NCBI GenBank assembly: GCA_937864895.1
Contig: CALMDF010000425.1
Location: forward strand, 1 to 7,846
Source of the DNA: an uncultured Holophagales bacterium
GTDB taxonomy: Bacteria; Acidobacteriota; Thermoanaerobaculia; UBA5066
Reading direction: 5' to 3'
DNA: 7,846 bases
Part shown: positions 1 to 6,574 of the stretch, in pieces
Numbering within the stretch: the stretch's first letter is position 1
Layout of the letters: every line of letters begins with the position of its first letter
Notes under the pieces: generated by a model
What the model saw: only the letters and a program-made list of their open reading frames with translations
What the model was told of the DNA's origin: nothing
Database searches by the model: none
Made by a program: the position numbers and the translations under genes

Positions 1-1308
1 CACCGGTCCGCGATGGCCCCAAGCTCCCGGCGACGCACCGGCGAGCCCTCGGTCTTCGCCACGACCTTCTCGCCCCGCGAGGCGTTCGAGGAGAGGCTCC
101 GTACCTGGGACGGCACCCGCGGCGTGGGCATCTACACGAACCTCGTGACCCGCGCCGCGGTCCTCGACGCGGCCCGCCGCGCGAAGTCCCACGGGTTCGC
201 CGTCGTCCTGGGCGGGCCCGAGAGCGCGAACTACCCGGAGGAATACCTCGCCCGCGGGGCGGACGTCGTCGTCGTCGGCGAGGGCGAGGTGACGATGTCC
301 GAGCTCCTTCCCGCCCTGGCGGCGCGCGGGCCTCACCGTCTCCACGGCGTCGCGGGTCTGGTCTTCCGCGACGAGGACGGCGCCGTCGTCCGGACTCCCG
401 AGAGGGCGAAGCTCCCCGACCTCGACGTCCTTCCCTGGCCCGACCGCGAGGCGATCGACCAGCAGCGCTACGTCGACGTCTGGCGGGAGCACCACGGCGC
501 CGGGAGCGTGAACCTGATCACGGCTCGCGGATGCGCTTACAAGTGCAACTGGTGCTCCCACGCCGTCTTCGGTTTTTCCCACCGCCGACGGAGCCCCGCC
601 GGCACGGCGGACGAGGTCGCGCACATCCTCGAACGGTGGTCGCCGGACCAGGTCTGGTACGCCGACGACGTCTTCACGATCAACCATTCCTGGCTCTTCG
701 AGTACGCGTCGGAGATGAAGCGGCGAAACCTGAAGGTCCCCTTCGAGACCATCTCGCGGGCCGACCGGATGATGAAGGACGAGGTCCTCGAGGCCCTCGC
801 CGGCCTGGGCTGCACCCGGATCTGGATCGGGTCCGAGAGCGGCAGCCAGAGGATTCTCGACGCGATGCAGCGGGGCGTCACCGTCGAGCAGGTGCGGTGG
901 GCGACGAAGGCCGCCCAGCGCCACGGGATCCAGGTCGGGATGTTCCTGATGTGGGGCTACGACGGCGAGACGTTCGAGGACATCGAGGCGACGGTGGAGC
1001 ACGTGAAGGAGACGAACCCCGACGTCTTCTTCACGACGGTCTCCTACCCCATCAGGAACACGGGCTACTTCGAGAAGGTGAAGGACCGCGTCGTCCTCGA
1101 CAAGGAGTGGGAGGTCGCGGGGGACCGGGACTACCGGATCCGCGGCCGCCGGTCGCGGTCCTACTACAAGCTCGCCGACGCGTGGCTCAGGAACGCCGTC
1201 GCCGCCTCGCGGCTCCCCGCGGACGACCCGGCCGCGGCCGCGAAGCTCGATCTGGCCGAGAGAGCCCGCGCCGACCTCGCGTCGGCGCCCGAGGAGGCCG
1301 AGGCGTGA
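1..1308 (+). CDS. B12-binding domain radical SAM protein, 5'-truncated by window edge
   Basis: Predicted cobalamin-dependent radical SAM enzyme, cytosolic, of the class that methylates or rearranges unactivated carbons; the substrate cannot be read from the sequence. The frame is open to base 1. The first in-frame ATG (13) is probably internal, because the protein enters the B12-binding fold midway: only the segment GIYTNLVTR, then LGGPESANYPEEYL and VVVVGEGEVT, are present, and the usual N-terminal strand and PLGL-like loop are missing. The radical SAM core follows, with the CX3CX2C cluster site CAYKCNWC at bases 532-555. After it come YADDVF, FETISR and WIGSESGS (bases 823-846), which are typical of this family. 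The C-terminal part (VSYPIRNTGYF, then GRRSRSYYK) matches the usual ending. The stop codon overlaps the GTG of the next gene. A second B12 radical SAM gene lies at 3860. The family call is firm; function is unknown. Confidence 0.92.
   Translation, partial: HRSAMAPSSRRRTGEPSVFATTFSPREAFEERLRTWDGTRGVGIYTNLVTRAAVLDAARRAKSHGFAVVLGGPESANYPEEYLARGADVVVVGEGEVTMSELLPALAARGPHRLHGVAGLVFRDEDGAVVRTPERAKLPDLDVLPWPDREAIDQQRYVDVWREHHGAGSVNLITARGCAYKCNWCSHAVFGFSHRRRSPAGTADEVAHILERWSPDQVWYADDVFTINHSWLFEYASEMKRRNLKVPFETISRADRMMKDEVLEALAGLGCTRIWIGSESGSQRILDAMQRGVTVEQVRWATKAAQRHGIQVGMFLMWGYDGETFEDIEATVEHVKETNPDVFFTTVSYPIRNTGYFEKVKDRVVLDKEWEVAGDRDYRIRGRRSRSYYKLADAWLRNAVAASRLPADDPAAAAKLDLAERARADLASAPEEAEA
1291..1297 (+). 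promoter_or_regulatory. Shine-Dalgarno for the methyltransferase at 1305
   Basis: GAGGAGG lies inside the 3' end of the upstream radical SAM gene, 7 bases before the GTG at 1305. It supports GTG as the start even though this overlaps the previous stop codon. It is the clearest ribosome binding site at any junction in the window. Confidence 0.5.
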
Positions 1309-2093
1309 CCCTCGCGACGGTGCCCTCGCCCTTCGAGGGCCTCGCCGAGTCGTACGACGAGACGTTCACGCGGTCCCTCATCGGGACGAGAATGCGCCGG
1401 GCGGTCTGGCGGCGCCTCGACGCGGCCTTCGCTTCCGGTGCCCGCGTCCTCGAGCTCGGCTGCGGCACGGGAGAGGACGCCGTTCACCTCGCCGGGAGGG
1501 GCGTCTCGGTCCTCGCCACCGACCCCGCCGAGGCGATGGTCGCCGTGACGCGTGCCAAGGCCGCAAGGGCCGGCGTGGAAGACCGGGTGAGGACGAGGGC
1601 CCTCGACGCCGGGAGGCTCGACGAGGCGGACCTCGAGGGCCCCTGGGACGGCGCGTTCTCGAACTTCGGGGCCCTGAACTGCGTTTCCGGCCTCGCTCCC
1701 GTCTCGGCAGGGCTCTCCCGTCTCGTGAGGCCCGGGGGGCGGGTCCTCCTCTGTCTCCTGGGCCGGTACGTTCCGTGGGAGTGGGCCTGGTTCCTCGTCC
1801 GGGGCGACCGGAAGGCGGCCTTCCGACGGCTCTCTCCCGGGGGCGCCGAGTGGCGCGGAATGCGCGTCGTCTACCCCCCGGTCCGGGAGCTGCGCCGCTC
1901 CTTCGAGCCGGCGTTCCGGTTCCTCGGCGCGCGCGCCGTCGGCGCCCTCGTCCCGCCGTCCTACGCCGAAGAGTGGGCCGGCCGGCACCCCCGCCTCCTC
2001 GCCGCGCTCGACGGAGTGGAGCGCCTCGTCGAGGCCCTGCCCCCGTTCCCGTCGCTCGCCGACCACGTTCTCCTCGAGCTGGAGAGGCGCTGA
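1305..2093 (+). CDS. Class I SAM-dependent methyltransferase
   Basis: Predicted soluble methyltransferase of 262 residues that moves a methyl group from SAM to an unidentified acceptor. The Rossmann motif I is VLELGCGTG (residues 48-56). The acidic end of strand 2 is Asp73 in ATDPAEAM, and LVRPGGRVLL is the post-motif strand before the variable C-terminal half. The N-terminal segment with FEGLAESYDETFTRS is a common lead-in for UbiE/ubiquinone-type methyltransferases. The start is GTG at 1305, in a GTGA overlap with the preceding stop and 7 bases after GAGGAGG. The frame stays open far upstream, but that part is Arg/Pro-rich shadow sequence of the radical SAM gene. The C-terminal 100 residues (YVPWEWAWFL, VVYPPVRELRRSF) resemble a substrate-binding cap. 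Lying between two radical SAM genes suggests O-, N- or C-methylation of the same product. The fold is secure and the substrate unknown. Confidence 0.9.
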   Translation: MTLATVPSPFEGLAESYDETFTRSLIGTRMRRAVWRRLDAAFASGARVLELGCGTGEDAVHLAGRGVSVLATDPAEAMVAVTRAKAARAGVEDRVRTRALDAGRLDEADLEGPWDGAFSNFGALNCVSGLAPVSAGLSRLVRPGGRVLLCLLGRYVPWEWAWFLVRGDRKAAFRRLSPGGAEWRGMRVVYPPVRELRRSFEPAFRFLGARAVGALVPPSYAEEWAGRHPRLLAALDGVERLVEALPPFPSLADHVLLELERR

Positions 2094-2097
2094 GGCG

Positions 2098-3174
2098 ATG
2101 CCGGGCGGTCCTCTCCTCCCTCGCCGCGACCCGATCGAGAAGCTCCCGGTCCTCATCCTCATGCCGCACGAGCGATGCAACTGCCGGTGCCTCATGTGCG
2201 ACATCTGGAAGTCGAAGGGAAGAAACCAGCTCCTCCCGGAGGAGGTCCGCTCCTGGAGCGCGGAGTGGCGCCGCCTCGGGACCCGCCGCGTCGTCCTGAG
2301 CGGGGGCGAGCCCCTGATGCACCCCGGTTTCGTTCCCCTCTGCGAATCGCTCCGCGGCGCGGGCCTCGAGACGACGCTCCTGTCGACGGGCCTCCTCCTC
2401 GAGCGCGCGGCGGAAGACGTGGCGAGGCTCGTCGACGACGTGATCGTGAGCCTCGACGGCCCTCGGGAGGTCCACGACGCGATCCGTCGCGTCCCGGGCG
2501 CCTTCGACCGCCTCGCCGCGGGAGTGCGCGCCCTCCGGGCGGTCTCGCCCTCCCTTCCCGTCTCCGCCCGATGCACGGTGCAGCGCGCGAACGCGCCCCA
2601 CCTGCGCGCGACGGTCGCGGCTGCGCTTGCGATCGGGCTCGACGGGATCAGTTTCCTCGCCGCCGACGTCGGGCCCGGCGCCTTCGGGCGGGGCGCCTCG
2701 TGGGCCGAGGGCGAAGAGGCGTCGATCGCGGTCCCGGCAGGGGAGCTCCCCGCGCTCGAGGCGGAGATCGAGGCCCTCGAGCGCGACTGTGCCGGGGAGC
2801 TGGCGACCGGGTTCGTCGCCGAGCCGGCCGGCCGTCTCCGGGCCCGCCTCCTCAGGCACTTCGCGGCGCACGCCGGCCAGGGCGACTTCGCGCCGATCAC
2901 CTGCAACGCGCCGTGGGTCTCCTCCGTCATCGAGAGCGACGGAACGGTGCGGCCCTGCTTCTTCCACCCCCCGATGGGGAACCTGAGGACGGCGGGGAGC
3001 CTCGAGGCCGTCCTGAATTCCCCCGCGGCCCTCTCCTTCCGCGCCGCGCTCGACGTGGCCACAGACCCCGTCTGCCGGAGGTGCGTCTGCAACCTGAACC
3101 TCCGGAAGGGGGATCTCGACGGGCCCCCGGCGCGGCGCGGCGGACGAGGACCCGCGCGCGGGGCGGCCCCGTGA
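2098..3174 (+). CDS. Radical SAM protein with short SPASM/twitch-like C-terminal domain
   Basis: Predicted radical SAM enzyme of 358 residues. The [4Fe-4S] site is CX3CX2C at Cys27, Cys31 and Cys34 (inside ERCNCRCLMCDIW). The SAM-binding GGE motif is at residues 69-71 (VVLSGGEP), and VIVSLDGPREVHD is the usual mid-barrel strand. The C-terminus has a cysteine set that could hold one auxiliary cluster: Cys269, Gly282, Cys287 (CX12GX4C) and then Cys326/Cys329/Cys331 (CRRCVC). This resembles the abbreviated SPASM or twitch pattern rather than the full seven-cysteine SPASM. SPASM relatives modify peptides, carbohydrates or cofactors. Between core and C-terminus lies an unusual insertion around residues 190-265 (FLAADVGPGAFGRG and a Glu-rich helix). 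The tail after residue 340 is Gly/Arg/Pro-rich and probably disordered. The start ATG is 4 bases after the previous stop, with GGAGAGG at 2081-2087 as a possible binding site. No B12-binding domain is present. Confidence 0.9.
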   Translation: MPGGPLLPRRDPIEKLPVLILMPHERCNCRCLMCDIWKSKGRNQLLPEEVRSWSAEWRRLGTRRVVLSGGEPLMHPGFVPLCESLRGAGLETTLLSTGLLLERAAEDVARLVDDVIVSLDGPREVHDAIRRVPGAFDRLAAGVRALRAVSPSLPVSARCTVQRANAPHLRATVAAALAIGLDGISFLAADVGPGAFGRGASWAEGEEASIAVPAGELPALEAEIEALERDCAGELATGFVAEPAGRLRARLLRHFAAHAGQGDFAPITCNAPWVSSVIESDGTVRPCFFHPPMGNLRTAGSLEAVLNSPAALSFRAALDVATDPVCRRCVCNLNLRKGDLDGPPARRGGRGPARGAAP

Positions 3175-3863
3175 ACGTCCTCGTCCGCGCCGCCGACCGG
3201 ATCTCGGGACCGATCCGCCGAAGGCTCCTCATGCGTCGCGTGAGGCGGCTCGTCCTCGAGACGTGGGACGGCCTGTCGATCCTCGTCCTGCCCGACGTCC
3301 TCAACCCGGTCGTCTTCCGTTCCGGCGTCGTCCTCGCCGAGGCGCTCTCGAAGCTCACGCCGCCGGCGCGGCGCGGCGGCGTGCCGCGAGCTCTCGACGT
3401 GGGGACCGGCTCGGGGATCGGCGCCCTCGCGCTCGCGCGAGCCGGGCTCGAGGTCGTCGCCGTGGACGTGAACCCCGAGGCGGTCCGCTGCGCCCGCATC
3501 AACGCGCTCCTGAACCGGCTCGACGAGCGCGTCGACGTCCGCGAGGGAGACCTCTTCGCTCCGGCCGGGGAGGAGCCGTTCGACGTGATCGCCTTCAACC
3601 CCCCGTTCTTCGACGGCGAGCCGTCGGACCTCCACGACGCGGCGTGGCGAGGGACGGGAGTCTTCGAGCGCTTCGCCACGGAGCTGCCCTCTCGCCTCGC
3701 GCCCGGGGGGCTCGCGCTCGTCCTCCTCTCCGACCACGGGGCCGAGGAGAGGCAGTGCGCGGTCCTCCGGGCCGCGGGCCTCGAGGTCTCCGTCCACGCG
3801 CGCCGGGCCTTCCCGAACGAGCGGCTCACGACGTGGGCCGTGCGCCACCCGGGGGCGTCGTGA
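3171..3863 (+). CDS. HemK/MTS-type SAM-dependent methyltransferase (NPPF motif)
   Basis: Predicted class I methyltransferase of 230 residues. Motif I is LDVGTGSGIG (around residues 75-84), followed by VVAVDVNPEAVRCARIN, the typical adenosine-binding strand. The signature FNPPF sits at residues 142-146. An (N/D)PP(Y/F) motif marks enzymes that methylate amide or exocyclic nitrogens, including PrmC/HemK (release-factor glutamine) and the RsmC/TrmN6-type MTS enzymes. The N-terminal piece (TWDGLSILVLPDVLNPVVF) is short and lacks the PrmC helical domain, so true PrmC is unlikely. An N-methyltransferase for the product of this cluster, or a housekeeping RNA or protein methylase caught in the operon, are both possible. 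The start is GTG at 3171, overlapping the previous stop as GTGA; no good Shine-Dalgarno is seen, so translation probably depends on coupling. Met21 is a less likely alternative start. The stop again overlaps the next GTG. Confidence 0.87.
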   Translation: MNVLVRAADRISGPIRRRLLMRRVRRLVLETWDGLSILVLPDVLNPVVFRSGVVLAEALSKLTPPARRGGVPRALDVGTGSGIGALALARAGLEVVAVDVNPEAVRCARINALLNRLDERVDVREGDLFAPAGEEPFDVIAFNPPFFDGEPSDLHDAAWRGTGVFERFATELPSRLAPGGLALVLLSDHGAEERQCAVLRAAGLEVSVHARRAFPNERLTTWAVRHPGAS

Positions 3864-5392
3864 CCTCGCCCGCCGCTCGACCGGTCCTCCTCGTCAACCC
3901 GCGGATCTGCTCGCCCCGCAGCGCGCGGCTTCCCCTCTCCCTCCTCGCCCTGGGCGCGGTCCTCGAGGGGAAGCGGGAGTACTCCATCGTCGACGGGAAC
4001 CTCGACCCCGACGCGTCCGGGAGCGTTCTGTCCCATCTCGCCCGGATCCCCCACGCCCTCGTCGGCCTCACCGTGATGCCGGGCCCGCAGGTCGGACCGG
4101 CGATCGCGATCTCCTCGGCAGTCCGCGAGCGCTTCCCGGGCGTGTCCATCGCGTGGGGCGGCTACTTCCCGTCCCTCTACCCGGAGGCGGCGATCAACGC
4201 GCCGTACGTCGACGCCGTCGTCCGCGGACCGGGCGAGGAGGCGCTCCTCCACCTCCTCTCCCGCGTCGACGACGGGGGTCCCCCGGGGTCGCACGACCTC
4301 TCGGGAATTTCCGGCCTCACCTGGAAGCGGGACGGCACGATCGTCCACGAAGCCGACCGCCCCTGGCGGGAGCCCGACGGCTTCCCGCCTCTCCCGATCG
4401 AGCGTCTCGGCGACGTGGCGCCGTACCTCGCGCGGACGTTCCTGGGCGAAAGGACCGGCGTCCACCAGGCCGCGATCGGCTGCCGATACCGGTGTACTTT
4501 CTGCGGGGTCGTCTCGATGTTCGGCGGGAAGACCCTCCTCTCCGGCGCGGCGCGAACGCTCGCCGCCGTCGAGAGGCTCCGCGACCGGCACGGCGCGGAC
4601 GCGGTCCAGTTCTACGACAACAACTTCTTCGACACCGAGGAGTCCTCGGTCCCGATGCTCGAGGCGCTCGCGAAGGCCGGTCTCCCTTACTGGTGCTATG
4701 CCCGGCCCGACACCCTCGCCGGATTCTCCGCGCGCACCTGGCACCTGGCGGGGAGGAGCGGCCTCAGGATGGCGTACATTGGTGCCGAGTCGGGAAGCGA
4801 TCGCGCGCTCCGGGCGATGCACAAGGGGACGAAGGTCGAGCAGACCCTCGAGGTGGCGCGGCGGTGTCGCGAGCACGGGGTCATCCCGGAGCTCTCCTTC
4901 GTCCTCGGGGGGCCCGAGGACCCGGAGGGGGAGGTCGAGAACACGCTGCGGTTCGTCAGGAAGCTGAAGGCGCTCCACCCCGCGTGCGAGGTGATCCTCT
5001 ACTTCTACACGCCGACCCCCCAGCGCGACCCGGAACGGGCCCGGCGCGACGGGCCGGGGGTCCGCGCCTTCCGGACGACCTACGGCTCCCGCGAGGTCGA
5101 CCTCCCGACGACCCCCGAGGAGTGGACCGAGAAGAGCTGGGTGGATTTCGTCTGCCACCAGGACGCGCCGTGGCTCACGCCGAAGCTCCGGAAGAGGATC
5201 CGCGACTTCTCGACGGTTCTCGCTTGCCGCTTCCCGACCGTCCAGGACACCCGGATCCCTTCCTGGGGGAGGGCCGCGCTGCGGGGGCTCGCCTCGTGGC
5301 GCTGGGCGGCCCGGGCCTACGGCAGTCCGCGCGAGCTCGAGCTGGCTCGCCGGGCCCTGTCGCTCAAGCAGCCCCAGCGCGAAGGGCTCTGA
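3860..5392 (+). CDS. B12-binding domain radical SAM protein
   Basis: Complete cobalamin-type radical SAM protein of 510 residues. The N-terminal B12-binding Rossmann domain spans roughly residues 8-145: VLLVNPR at 9-15, LPLSLLALGAVLEG, WGGYFPSLYPE from residue 99, and RGPGEEALLHLL. There is no DxHxxG motif, as is usual when radical SAM enzymes bind cobalamin without a lower His ligand. The radical SAM core starts with CX3CX2C at Cys208, Cys212 and Cys215 (CRYRCTFC), followed by FYDNNFF, YCYARPDTL (as W-CYARPDTL) and YIGAESGS (from residue 306). The C-terminal 130 residues are conserved-looking (EWTEKSWVDFVCHQDAPWL, RFPTVQDTR) and may shape the active site or bind a partner. The start is GTG at 3860 in a GTGA overlap; VLLVNPR falls where a B12 domain should begin, so this start fits well. 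It looks paralogous to the enzyme ending at 1308, but the two differ widely outside the core motifs. Likely roles are methylation of an sp2/sp3 carbon or a phosphinate, or ring contraction; the substrate is unknown. Confidence 0.93.
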   Translation: MTSPAARPVLLVNPRICSPRSARLPLSLLALGAVLEGKREYSIVDGNLDPDASGSVLSHLARIPHALVGLTVMPGPQVGPAIAISSAVRERFPGVSIAWGGYFPSLYPEAAINAPYVDAVVRGPGEEALLHLLSRVDDGGPPGSHDLSGISGLTWKRDGTIVHEADRPWREPDGFPPLPIERLGDVAPYLARTFLGERTGVHQAAIGCRYRCTFCGVVSMFGGKTLLSGAARTLAAVERLRDRHGADAVQFYDNNFFDTEESSVPMLEALAKAGLPYWCYARPDTLAGFSARTWHLAGRSGLRMAYIGAESGSDRALRAMHKGTKVEQTLEVARRCREHGVIPELSFVLGGPEDPEGEVENTLRFVRKLKALHPACEVILYFYTPTPQRDPERARRDGPGVRAFRTTYGSREVDLPTTPEEWTEKSWVDFVCHQDAPWLTPKLRKRIRDFSTVLACRFPTVQDTRIPSWGRAALRGLASWRWAARAYGSPRELELARRALSLKQPQREGL

Positions 5393-5413
5393 CGAGGCCG
5401 GCCCGATCGCAGG

Positions 5414-5419
5414 GAGAAT
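5414..5419 (+). promoter_or_regulatory. Possible leaderless -10 element (GAGAAT) for the glycosyltransferase
   Basis: GAGAAT ends exactly 9 bases before the ATG at 5429. It keeps the A at position 2 and T at position 6 that matter most in a -10 box, and it lies in a 36-base spacer of otherwise GC-rich sequence. The same spacing and the same CCCCG lead-in recur before the ATG at 6575. No convincing -35 is seen; CTGACG at 5389-5394 is a weak match with a long 19-base spacer. An AGGGAG Shine-Dalgarno (5411-5416) is the competing reading, but at 12 bases from the ATG it is far off. Confidence 0.33.
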
Positions 5420-5428
5420 GGGGCCCCG

Positions 5429-6562
5429 ATGCACGTCGTCCACGTGGGACTCGCCTTCGCAAGGGCGAAGGACGCCAGCGAATTCCTCGACCGCGTTCCG
5501 GTCCTGACGAGGCTCTGCGAGGAGACGAGCCGGCTCGCGGACGTTCGCGTGACCGCCCTCCTGCGGTTCGAGAGGGACGAGGACGCGCAACGCGGGGGCG
5601 TCGACTACCGGTTCCGGGTGGACGACCCGCGTCAGCTCCTCGCGGGCCCCCGGACGCTGCCGTGGTCTCTCCTCCGCCTCGCCCGGGAGCTGCGGCCCGA
5701 CGTCGTCCACCTCCATGGCCTCCTCTTCCCGGCGCAGGCCGCGGCGCTGCGGCTCTTCCTCGGGCGAGGGCCCGTTCTCGCGGTCCAGCACCACGGCGAG
5801 AGGCCCGGGGGGCGGATGCGTCCCGCGTTGCAGCGGCTCCTCTTCCGCGCGGCCGACGGTTTCCTCTTCACGGCCCGAGGGATCGCCGGGGAGTGGACGC
5901 GGGCCGGCGTCCTTCACCCGGCGTGGCCGGTCCACGAGGTCGTCGAGGCGTCGACCGACTTCGTTCCGGTTCCCCGGGACGACGCGCGGGAGCGGACCCG
6001 GCTGCCGGGCTCTCCCGCCGTCCTGTGGGTGGGCCGGCTCCACGGGAAGAAGGATCCGATGACGGCGCTCGAGGGCTTCGCGAGGGCGCTCGAGCGCCTT
6101 CCCGGCGCCCACCTCTCGATGGTGTTCCGCGAGGCGCCGCTCCTTCCCGGCGTCGAGGCGTTCCGGCGGCGATCGCCGCTCCTCGCGGATCGCATCCACC
6201 TCGTGGGAGAGGTCCCGCACGCGGAGCTCCCGGCCCACTTCAGCGCCGCGGACCTCTTCCTGGCGAGCAGCCCGGCCGAGGGCTCGAACTTCGCCCTCCT
6301 CGAGGCGCTGGCCTGCGGGACGCCGCCGGTCGTGAGCGACATCCCGGCGCACCGCGCCCTGACGGGGGAGGGAGCCGTGGGCGAGCTCTTCGCGTTCGGA
6401 GACGCGGAGGCGTGCGCCCGGGCGCTCGTCGCGGCGGCGTCCTGGCCGTCGGCGGAGACGCGGTCCGCCGTGAGGGGTCACTTCGAGAAGCGCCTCTGCT
6501 GGCCGGTGGTGGCACGCCAGGCCGTCCACGCCTACCGCTCCCTCGCGGCGGGGCGCGGGTAA
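5429..6562 (+). CDS. GT4-type (GT-B fold) glycosyltransferase
   Basis: Predicted retaining glycosyltransferase of 377 residues that moves a sugar from a nucleotide-sugar donor, acting at the cytosolic face of the membrane; no membrane segment is seen. The N-terminal half begins MHVVHVGLAF and contains DVVHLHG (His94 and His96) and QHHGERPGG, typical acceptor-side loops. The C-terminal half has AVLWVGRLHGKKDPMTALEG, where the Arg and the Lys residues match the donor-phosphate site of GT4 enzymes. The EX7E motif is Glu284 to Glu292 in EGSNFALLE, followed by ALACGTPPVVSDIPAHR. Length is normal for GT4. The start ATG is well fixed: the preceding stop lies in the same frame and there is no other start codon between 5393 and 5428. 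It ends with TAA, unlike the other visible genes, which use TGA. It may act on the product of the upstream radical SAM cassette, or belong with the cell-wall genes downstream. Confidence 0.9.
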   Translation: MHVVHVGLAFARAKDASEFLDRVPVLTRLCEETSRLADVRVTALLRFERDEDAQRGGVDYRFRVDDPRQLLAGPRTLPWSLLRLARELRPDVVHLHGLLFPAQAAALRLFLGRGPVLAVQHHGERPGGRMRPALQRLLFRAADGFLFTARGIAGEWTRAGVLHPAWPVHEVVEASTDFVPVPRDDARERTRLPGSPAVLWVGRLHGKKDPMTALEGFARALERLPGAHLSMVFREAPLLPGVEAFRRRSPLLADRIHLVGEVPHAELPAHFSAADLFLASSPAEGSNFALLEALACGTPPVVSDIPAHRALTGEGAVGELFAFGDAEACARALVAAASWPSAETRSAVRGHFEKRLCWPVVARQAVHAYRSLAAGRG

Positions 6563-6565
6563 CAT
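6560..6565 (+). promoter_or_regulatory. Possible leaderless -10 element (TAACAT) overlapping the GT4 stop codon
   Basis: TAACAT fits the TANNNT form of a -10 box and ends 9 bases before the ATG at 6575, the same distance as the GAGAAT element before 5429. Its first three bases are the TAA stop of the glycosyltransferase. No Shine-Dalgarno is found between it and the ATG; the nearest G-rich run is about 15 bases away. No -35 element is recognisable. Confidence 0.38.
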
Positions 6566-6574
6566 CGCCCCCCG

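Noticed and set aside
531..1304. Long upstream extension of the methyltransferase frame
   Set aside because: The extension is Arg/Pro-rich out-of-frame sequence of the radical SAM gene. The GTG at 1305 has a good Shine-Dalgarno and fits the domain start.
2175..3170. Upstream extension of the NPPF methyltransferase frame
   Set aside because: It overlaps the radical SAM core and reads as low-complexity Arg/Pro sequence; GTG at 3171 in the GTGA overlap is the sensible start.
1164..3848. Antisense open frame of about 890 codons
   Set aside because: Low-complexity composition, no recognisable motif, and full overlap with well-supported genes on the + strand; explained by codon bias.
5411..5416. 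AGGGAG as Shine-Dalgarno for the gene at 5429
   Set aside because: It ends 12 bases before the ATG, longer than usual spacing. I kept it only as an alternative to the leaderless reading.
5393..5428. Possible terminator between the radical SAM operon and the glycosyltransferase (GGCCGGCC and GGGGCCCC palindromes)
   Set aside because: These are short GC palindromes without a loop of useful size and without a following T-run. They are expected by chance at this base composition.
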